Assembly: GCF_016464385.1 (NCBI RefSeq)
Contig: NZ_JADMLH010000021.1
Coordinates: 82,648 to 146,647 of the forward strand
From: Nucisporomicrobium flavum
GTDB lineage: Bacteria; Actinomycetota; Actinomycetes; Mycobacteriales; Micromonosporaceae
Direction of reading: 5' to 3'
Length of the DNA stretch: 64,000 nucleotides
Made by a program: the position numbers and the translations under genes. Shown here one piece after another: positions 59,188-64,000 of the stretch (positions within the stretch are counted from its first letter, which is position 1; every line of letters begins with the position of its first letter). Below the pieces are notes generated by a model, which saw only the letters and a program-made list of their open reading frames with translations, did not search any database and was not told the DNA's origin.

Positions 59188-59880
59188 ATGGCAAAGCCCC
59201 AGGAGAAGGTGTCGTTCCGTGAGCGCCTGAAGCAGATCGGCCAGGTGTTCACGTTCACGGCACGGCAGGACAAGTGGTTCGTGCCGCTGATCGCCGCCGC
59301 GGTGCTGATCCCGCTGGCGCTGACCGTGCTGGCCGTCCTGCTGGGCTGGGGCTGGGTCTGGGTCCCGATCGGCATCATGATGGCGCTGCTGGCCTCGCTG
59401 ATCGTGCTGAACCTGCGCTCGAACACCGCGATGATGAACGCCGCCGAGGGCCAGCCCGGCGCCGCGGCCTCGATCATGGAGAACATGCGCGGCGACTGGC
59501 GCGTACGCCCCGCGGCGAGCTCGACCACGCAGTTCGACATGGTGCACGTGGTGATCGGCCGCCCCGGCGTGATCCTGCTCGGCGAGGGGCAGCCGCAGCG
59601 CGTGCGCACTCTCATGGGCCAGGAGAAGCGCCGGCTGTCGAAGGTGATCGGCAACGCCCCGATGTACGACTACGTCATCGGTTCCGAGGAGGGCGAGCTG
59701 TCGATCCGCAAGCTGCGCACCACGGTGATGAAGCTGCCCCGCAACCTCACGGGCAAGGACGTCAACGCGCTGGACAAGCGGCTGGGAGCGCTGATGGCCC
59801 GCCCGCAGATGCCGAAGGGCGCCATCCCGAAAAACATGCGCCCGGGCGGCAAGGGCATGCGCCAGCAGCGCCCCCGCTGA
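59188..59880 (+). CDS. DUF4191 membrane protein
   Basis: 230 residues: basic N-terminus (VSFRERLKQIGQVFTFTARQ), two adjacent membrane helices (about 32-53 and 57-75), then a soluble domain with VVIGRPGVILLGEG and a basic Pro/Gly-rich tail. This is the DUF4191 family; Rv2219, immediately after lipA in mycobacteria, is the positional counterpart, whereas here the gene is 8.9 kb from lipA. Function unknown. Confidence 0.9.
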   Translation: MAKPQEKVSFRERLKQIGQVFTFTARQDKWFVPLIAAAVLIPLALTVLAVLLGWGWVWVPIGIMMALLASLIVLNLRSNTAMMNAAEGQPGAAASIMENMRGDWRVRPAASSTTQFDMVHVVIGRPGVILLGEGQPQRVRTLMGQEKRRLSKVIGNAPMYDYVIGSEEGELSIRKLRTTVMKLPRNLTGKDVNALDKRLGALMARPQMPKGAIPKNMRPGGKGMRQQRPR

Positions 59881-59925
59881 GCCCGAAGCTACGAAGGATC
59901 GCTGAGCCTGAAGCTACGAAGGTTC
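59876..59925. repeat. 25-bp direct repeat between convergent genes
   Basis: Two adjacent copies (59876-59900 and 59901-59925) with two mismatches. The first overlaps the DUF4191 stop, the second holds the stop of the minus-strand 106-residue gene; a duplication seems to have moved apart two convergent ends. Confidence 0.75.
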
Positions 59926-60234
59926 GTCTTCGGACGAGGAATCCGACGAGGTATCCGACGACCAATCGTCGGAGGAGGAGTCGAGTAGCTCGCTGAGCAC
60001 CGCGGCCGCATCCCGGTTCCCCAGAGCGGCCAGCCGGCGCAGCTCGTCCAGGTCGCCCATCTCGCTCGCGAGCTCCACCAGCTGGTCCGCCGCGTCCGCA
60101 CTCCCGGCCTCGGCCAGGCGGCGCAGCTCCGCCAGGTCGCCGCGCTCACCGGCCAGCTCCACGAGCTGGCCGGTGGCGTCGTTGTCGCCCGCCGCGGCCC
60201 GGTCCCGCAGCGTCTGCAGATCGTCATCGCTCAT
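59914..60234 (-). CDS. Small helical-repeat protein with acidic Ser-rich tail
   Basis: 106 residues: about three tandem helical repeats of about 26 residues (QLVELAGERGDLAELRRLAE, QLVELASEMGDLDELRRLAA), similar in style to Sel1/HEAT-like units, then an acidic Ser/Asp tail (SSSDDWSSDTSSDSSSEDE). ATG 60234 has TAGATT 8 nt upstream and no Shine-Dalgarno. It may mediate protein binding. Function unknown. Confidence 0.72.
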   Translation of the reverse strand: MSDDDLQTLRDRAAAGDNDATGQLVELAGERGDLAELRRLAEAGSADAADQLVELASEMGDLDELRRLAALGNRDAAAVLSELLDSSSDDWSSDTSSDSSSEDEPS

Positions 60235-60274
60235 GGTGGAGCAATCTAGCCCTCGCGCGAGAAGCAAGCGATCA

Positions 60275-61051
60275 TCAGGCCCGCGCTCCCCCGTCGACCC
60301 GCAGGACCGTCCCGGTGACGAACGAGGAGCGGTCGCTGAGCAACCACGCCGCCGCCTGCGCGATCTCCTCCGGCTCCGCCGACCGCCGCAGCGGCGTCGC
60401 CGCTTCCAGCCGCTGCACCAGCCCCGGCGACGCCGCCTCCCAGGTCCTGATCATTTCCGTACGCGTATTGCCCGGCGCGATCGCGTTGACCCGGATCCCC
60501 TCCGGCCCGTACGTGATGGCGGCCGACTCCGTGAGGCTGTTGACGGCTCGTTTCATGGCCCCGTACGCGGGCAGCTCGGGGTTGCCCATCAGGCTGCCCA
60601 CACTGGAGTTGTTGACGATCGCGCCGCGCCCGGCGGTGGCCCGGATGGCGGCGACCTCGGCGATCATGGACAGCCACGGCCCGCGCAGGTTCACGGCGTA
60701 GAGCTGATCGAACGCGGTCTCCCCGAGGTGGTCCATGGGGCCGGGCGGCTGGATGGCGGCACCGTTGTTGAATGCCACGTCCAGGCGTCCGTACAGGTCG
60801 ACGGCGCGGTCGACGGCGGCGCGGATGTCTGCGGAGTCCGCCAGGTCGCAGACCACGTACTCGGCGGTTCCGCCCGCCTTCCGGATCTCGTCGGTGACCG
60901 TACGCAATTCCGTTTCCGTCCTTGCCGCCAGCAGCACCCGGGCGCCTTCGCGGGCGAAGAGCCGGGCCGCGGCGGCACCGATTCCGCGGCCGGCGCCGGT
61001 GATGAAGGCGACCTTGTCGTCGAGCAGTCCTCGTGTCGTCGTGGAGTTCAT
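60275..61051 (-). CDS. Short-chain dehydrogenase/reductase (MmyB-regulator-linked)
   Basis: 258-residue classical SDR: TGAGRGIG at 18-25, catalytic Ser in NNSSVGSLMG and YxxxK in AYGAMKRAV, C-terminal LLSDRSSFVTGTVLRVDGG. The usual NNAG is NNGA here (FNNGAAIQ), a mild change next to the substrate pocket. Divergent from the HTH gene at 61138, probably regulated by it. Substrate unknown. Confidence 0.92.
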   Translation of the reverse strand: MNSTTTRGLLDDKVAFITGAGRGIGAAAARLFAREGARVLLAARTETELRTVTDEIRKAGGTAEYVVCDLADSADIRAAVDRAVDLYGRLDVAFNNGAAIQPPGPMDHLGETAFDQLYAVNLRGPWLSMIAEVAAIRATAGRGAIVNNSSVGSLMGNPELPAYGAMKRAVNSLTESAAITYGPEGIRVNAIAPGNTRTEMIRTWEAASPGLVQRLEAATPLRRSAEPEEIAQAAAWLLSDRSSFVTGTVLRVDGGARA

Positions 61052-61083
61052 GATTCGAGCCTGCGTCCGGCACTGCGCCTCAG

Positions 61084-61104
61084 CCAGGCACCGGTAATAC
61101 CTGG
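61084..61104. promoter_or_regulatory. Operator candidate between the SDR and HTH genes
   Basis: CCAGG-N11-CCTGG inverted repeat in the 86-bp divergent region, overlapping a TAATAC -10-like element (61095-61100). Confidence 0.5.
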
Positions 61105-61137
61105 TTAGCCGGGAAGCCCCTTGGAAACACTGGGGGC

Positions 61138-61989
61138 GTGGACAGACAAGAGCTGGCGGACTTCCTGCGCAGCCGGCGCGAGCGGATCACCCCCGCGGAC
61201 GTGGGCCTGCCCGCCGGGGCACGCCGCCGCACCCCGGGGCTGCGCCGCGAGGAGGCGGCGCAGCTGGCGTACATCTCGACCGAGTACTACACGCGGCTGG
61301 AGCAGGGCCGCGCGCCACGGCCGTCGCGGGAGGTGCTGGCCGGGCTGGCCCGCGCGCTGCGACTGTCCGACGCCGAACGGGATCACCTTCACCATCTCGC
61401 CGGTGCGCCGCCGGGTCCGCGCCCCGGACCCTCGCGTGAGGTCCGCCACAGCATCCTCGACCTGCTGCAGCGGCTTCCGCAGGCGGCGGCGATCGTGGTG
61501 TCCGCGACGTACGAGGTCATCGCCTGGAACGAGCTCGCCGCGGCGCTGATGGAGGACTTCTCCGCCGTTTCGCGCCGCGAGCGCAACCTCGTCCGCCGGG
61601 TCTTCCTCGGACCGCACCGGGACGGCCGGCGGCTGTACGGCGTCTCCGATGCGGACACGTTCGCCCGCCACTCGGCCCGGCGGCTGCGTGCCACGGCGGC
61701 CCGTTACCCCGGCGACCCCGAGGTGACCGGGCTCGTCGACGAGTTGCTGGCCGGCAGCGCCGAGTTCGCCCGGCTGTGGGCCTCCCACGACGTGTCCGAC
61801 GAGCCGACCCTGTGCAAGACGTTCCAGCACCCGCTGGTCGGGCCGGTCACCGTCAACTGCGACGTGCTCGACATCGCCGACCGGGACCAGCGGGTCGTCA
61901 TCTACACCGCGACGCCCGGGTCGCCGTCCGAGGAGGCGCTGCGGCTGCTCGCCGTCGTAGGCACGCAGCGCATGGACGTCACCGGCTGA
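61138..61989 (+). CDS. Helix-turn-helix regulator with MmyB-type ligand-binding domain
   Basis: 283 residues: XRE-like HTH at about 10-80 (RRTPGLRREEAAQLAYIS, YYTRLEQGRAPRPSREVLAG) and a MmyB-like PAS-type domain (IVVSATYEVIAWNELAAALM; PLVGPVTVNCDVLDIADRDQ) that binds a fatty acid or similar ligand in known relatives. GGGGG precedes the GTG at 61138. Regulators of this family commonly repress a divergent SDR, the arrangement seen here. Its 3' end overlaps the FAD gene by 11 bp. Confidence 0.92.
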   Translation: MDRQELADFLRSRRERITPADVGLPAGARRRTPGLRREEAAQLAYISTEYYTRLEQGRAPRPSREVLAGLARALRLSDAERDHLHHLAGAPPGPRPGPSREVRHSILDLLQRLPQAAAIVVSATYEVIAWNELAAALMEDFSAVSRRERNLVRRVFLGPHRDGRRLYGVSDADTFARHSARRLRATAARYPGDPEVTGLVDELLAGSAEFARLWASHDVSDEPTLCKTFQHPLVGPVTVNCDVLDIADRDQRVVIYTATPGSPSEEALRLLAVVGTQRMDVTG

Positions 61990-63307
61990 CGACGGGCGCG
62001 CCGGCCCGCTGCACCCGCTCGACGATCTCCGGGCGGAGCAGCGCGGCCGGCGAGTCGACCAGGCCCGTGACCCGGATGAACGCCTTGGCCAGTTCCTCGT
62101 CGTCGGCCGCGGCCAGCTGCAGCCGGCCGACGTATTCGCCGGTCAGCGGTGATTCCGGCAGCGCCGGACCGGTCACGCCGGGCAGCGCGAGGTCGGCGCC
62201 GACGGCGAGACGCCACGGCGCCTCCAGATGCCGGGACACGGCCGTGAAATAGCGGTGCGGGTCCGGCTCGCCGTCGTGCTCCAGCTCCTTGCTGAGGGCG
62301 TACGCGTTCATCGCGGCGATGCTCATGCCCTGGCCGTACACCGGGTTGAAACCGCAGACCGCGTCGCCCGCGACCAGCAGACCGGCGGGGAACGCGGCGA
62401 GGTTCTCGTAGCGGTACCGGACGTAGCTCGGATACCGGAACGGAATGGGCCGGCTCAACGGTTTCGCCGTGCTGACCACCTCGTACGTGTCGGGCATGGC
62501 GAGCGTGCGGGCGTAGCCGGGCATCCCGTCGAGGGTTTCCGGCGGGCGCTCGCCGAGCACGCCGGCGAGCGTGACCAGCACCTGCCCGCCTTCGAGGCGC
62601 TGCATGACGGAGCTGCGGCGCTGCCCCGGGAACCGCGCGGTGATCACGAAGACGTCGTCGCCGAACACCCCGGGCGGTTCGTCGTACACGCACGAGGTGT
62701 AGGCCAGGTTGATGGAGACCCGGTCGGCCGGCGGCGGCTCGAACCCCAGCTCAGCCAGCCACCGCGGCGTGCGCGTTCCCCTTCCGGTCGCGTCGACGAC
62801 CAGGTCGGCTTTCACCGTACGCGGCTGAGCACCGCTGATCGCCGCCCCGATGATCCGCCCGCCGTCCGCCGAGGCGCACAGCCCGGTGATGTCGTGGCCG
62901 TCGAGCACCGTGACGTTCGGCAGCTCGCGTACCCGTCTGCGGATCTCGCCCTCGATGAGCGGCCGGCTCGCCGCCAGGGCGGGCAACCCGGCGTGGGCCT
63001 GCCGGAGCAGCCGGCCGTTGAGATACCAGCGGCAGTTGCCGAGGATGTCGGCGGCCATCCCTCCGCCACGCTCGATGTCGGCGGTCAGGCCGGGCAGCAG
63101 CTCCTCCATGATCTGCAGGCCCTGCGGCAGCAGGCCGTGGGCGTGCCGGCCGTGCGGCACACCGCGGCGGTGCTCCGCGCCGGACGGCAGCCGGTCACGC
63201 TCGACGATCGTCACGGTGGCGTACCGGTCGGCGAGCACCCGGGCGGCCAGCAGGCCGGCGATGCTGCCACCGAGCACGAGCGCGTGGTTCCGGTTCGACG
63301 TAGGCAT
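61979..63307 (-). CDS. FAD-dependent monooxygenase-like protein
   Basis: 442 residues: an N-terminal dinucleotide loop LGGSIAG (residues 12-18; the usual GxGxxG is GGSIAG), VVDATGRGTRTP and GDAVCGFNPVYGQGM (second FAD block). The PHGRHAHGLLPQGL region is like that of tryptophan-halogenase/geranylgeranyl-reductase-like flavoproteins, but the halogenase WxWxIP motif is absent. Probably a hydroxylase or reductase of hydrophobic substrates. It overlaps the convergent HTH gene by 11 bp. Confidence 0.85.
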   Translation of the reverse strand: MPTSNRNHALVLGGSIAGLLAARVLADRYATVTIVERDRLPSGAEHRRGVPHGRHAHGLLPQGLQIMEELLPGLTADIERGGGMAADILGNCRWYLNGRLLRQAHAGLPALAASRPLIEGEIRRRVRELPNVTVLDGHDITGLCASADGGRIIGAAISGAQPRTVKADLVVDATGRGTRTPRWLAELGFEPPPADRVSINLAYTSCVYDEPPGVFGDDVFVITARFPGQRRSSVMQRLEGGQVLVTLAGVLGERPPETLDGMPGYARTLAMPDTYEVVSTAKPLSRPIPFRYPSYVRYRYENLAAFPAGLLVAGDAVCGFNPVYGQGMSIAAMNAYALSKELEHDGEPDPHRYFTAVSRHLEAPWRLAVGADLALPGVTGPALPESPLTGEYVGRLQLAAADDEELAKAFIRVTGLVDSPAALLRPEIVERVQRAGAPVVSR

Positions 63308-63385
63308 CGCCCGAGTATCGAAGCCGGCCGGGGCCGGGGCTGTGCAGAACTACACAGCCCGGGCGACCGGTATGCGACACGATCG

Positions 63386-63868
63386 TCAGCTCGCGTCCGT
63401 GAAGAGCGCGGCGTACCGGCTCAGGTAGAGCGGCCAGCCCTCGTCGTTCGCGACGGCGTCGCCGATCGACTGCCATCCGGGGCCGTGCCGGTCGAGGTGG
63501 CGGTGCTCGAGCTCGACCCGGGTACGGTCCGGCGTCTCGGCGATGAACCGTACCTCGACCTCGCTGGTCAGGGCCGGGTCGCTCTCGACCTGCCACTGCG
63601 GGTTGATGTCCCAGGTGAACACGACCCGGTCCGGCGGCTCGTACGCCAGCACCCGCGCCCACCGGCACTCGGTGCCGTCGACGGCCCGGTCGTAGATGTG
63701 GCCGCCGACCCGCCGCTCGAACACCGTCTCGGCGATCGGCGCTCGCATGATGTTGTGCTCGGGCGGCTTGACGTCACCGAAGCGCTCGGTGAACACGGTG
63801 AAGGCCCGGTCGATCGGTGCCTGCACGACGATCTGCCGGTGCACCACGGGCGTTGCCGTCTCGGTCAT
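63386..63868 (-). CDS. SRPBCC-family (AHSA1-like) protein
   Basis: 160 residues beginning HRQIVVQAPIDRAFTVFTER, a standard SRPBCC beta strand and helix, with GGHIYDRAVDGTECRWARVL, VVFTWDIN and a C-terminal helix GWPLYLSRYAALF. AHSA1-type proteins bind small hydrophobic molecules or Hsp90-like partners. It lies 78 bp upstream of the FAD protein on the same strand, so they may be cotranscribed. Relatives often follow an ArsR-type regulator, whose presence beyond the window cannot be checked. Confidence 0.88.
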   Translation of the reverse strand: MTETATPVVHRQIVVQAPIDRAFTVFTERFGDVKPPEHNIMRAPIAETVFERRVGGHIYDRAVDGTECRWARVLAYEPPDRVVFTWDINPQWQVESDPALTSEVEVRFIAETPDRTRVELEHRHLDRHGPGWQSIGDAVANDEGWPLYLSRYAALFTDAS

Positions 63869-64000
63869 GGTCTCTCCATAAGGTTGTTGATCGTCTGGGG
63901 TGATGCCCTGGATGCCCGGGGACGGTGGGGTGTGGCTGATGGTTTCTTGTCGTTGGGTGGTTTCCGAGGAGTGGCCGCCCTGCCGTTGCCGATGGCCTGG
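63869..64000. other. Right-edge region, no gene recognised
   Basis: 132 bp to the window edge, with slightly lower GC. Open stretches exist on both strands but are too short and composition is not informative; a gene reaching in from beyond the edge cannot be excluded. Confidence 0.5.

Noticed and set aside
58554..59222. Plus-strand frames reading through the 16-bp repeats (repeated SAGTAVSRYSCQPVQL-type peptide)
   Set aside because: The repeat period is not a multiple of three, all three frames are open by chance, and a supported small gene lies on the other strand.
63869..64000. Possible transposase or ArsR-type gene fragment at the right edge
   Set aside because: Only 132 bp; no motif could be recognised in any frame.
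1..64000. tRNA or rRNA genes
   Set aside because: No cloverleaf with a T-loop GTTCRA and acceptor pairing or rRNA-like block was noticed in a visual scan; a tRNAscan-SE run would be decisive.

Overview
The window is about 64 kb of high-GC (roughly 72-74 percent) actinobacterial chromosome with strong G/C third-position bias, many GTG/TTG starts and many leaderless-looking starts. The backbone order (trpD, ctaE-qcrCAB, ctaF-ctaC, adoK, erpA, glycerate kinase, DUF3043, cobUT-cobS, gcvT, pepA, E2, TIGR01777 protein, lipB, lipA, DUF4191) matches, as I know it, the Mycobacterium tuberculosis Rv2192c-Rv2219 block. The accessory content (WG-repeat protein, DUF990-type ABC permeases, LAL regulator) and the base composition fit Micromonosporaceae (Actinoplanes-like). 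This assignment is inference, not a database match.

Layout. 1-9 kb: cytochrome bcc-aa3 supercomplex genes (qcrB cut by the left edge, qcrA, qcrC, ctaE; ctaG; ctaF and ctaC; no ctaD), with a degenerate receiver protein and trpD between them. 9-17.5 kb: cysteine desulfurase and TusA pair, adenosine kinase, A-type Fe-S carrier, glycerate kinase, NadA, a MurA-type enzyme and a DUF3043 membrane protein. 17.6-32.3 kb: an accessory block absent from the mycobacterial order: AzlCD exporter with a divergent XRE-cupin regulator, a MITE-like element, a three-gene ABC exporter, a 1727-residue low-complexity/TPR/WG-repeat protein, an aldo-keto reductase, a PepSY/two-component operon and a site-2-type protease. 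32.5-50.3 kb: cobalamin (CobU-CobT fusion, CobS), GcvT, leucyl aminopeptidase, the lipoate/2-oxoacid dehydrogenase group (lpdA, E2, lipB, lipA), two tandem paralogous multi-membrane proteins and an archaeal-type aspartyl-tRNA synthetase.

50.3-59 kb: a second accessory block splitting lipA from the DUF4191 gene. It holds a LysR/SDR divergent pair, a cREC protein, a DUF4232 lipoprotein, a large LAL-type LuxR regulator, tandem repeats and at least two frameshifted genes. 59.2-63.9 kb: the DUF4191 gene, a small helical-repeat protein, an SDR divergent from a MmyB-type regulator, a FAD monooxygenase-like protein and an SRPBCC protein.

Most notable: (1) a complete translational T-box riboswitch with an Asp GAC specifier upstream of the archaeal-type AspRS gene, whose anticodon-domain residues (His24, Pro79) look non-discriminating; (2) a 163-bp MITE-like element inserted at the TA of a CTAG that served as stop codon for two convergent genes, so both stops were kept; (3) a 7 x 16-bp tandem array with an internal palindrome upstream of the LAL regulator; (4) a recurrent leaderless promoter architecture, TANNNT 5-8 nt before the start codon.
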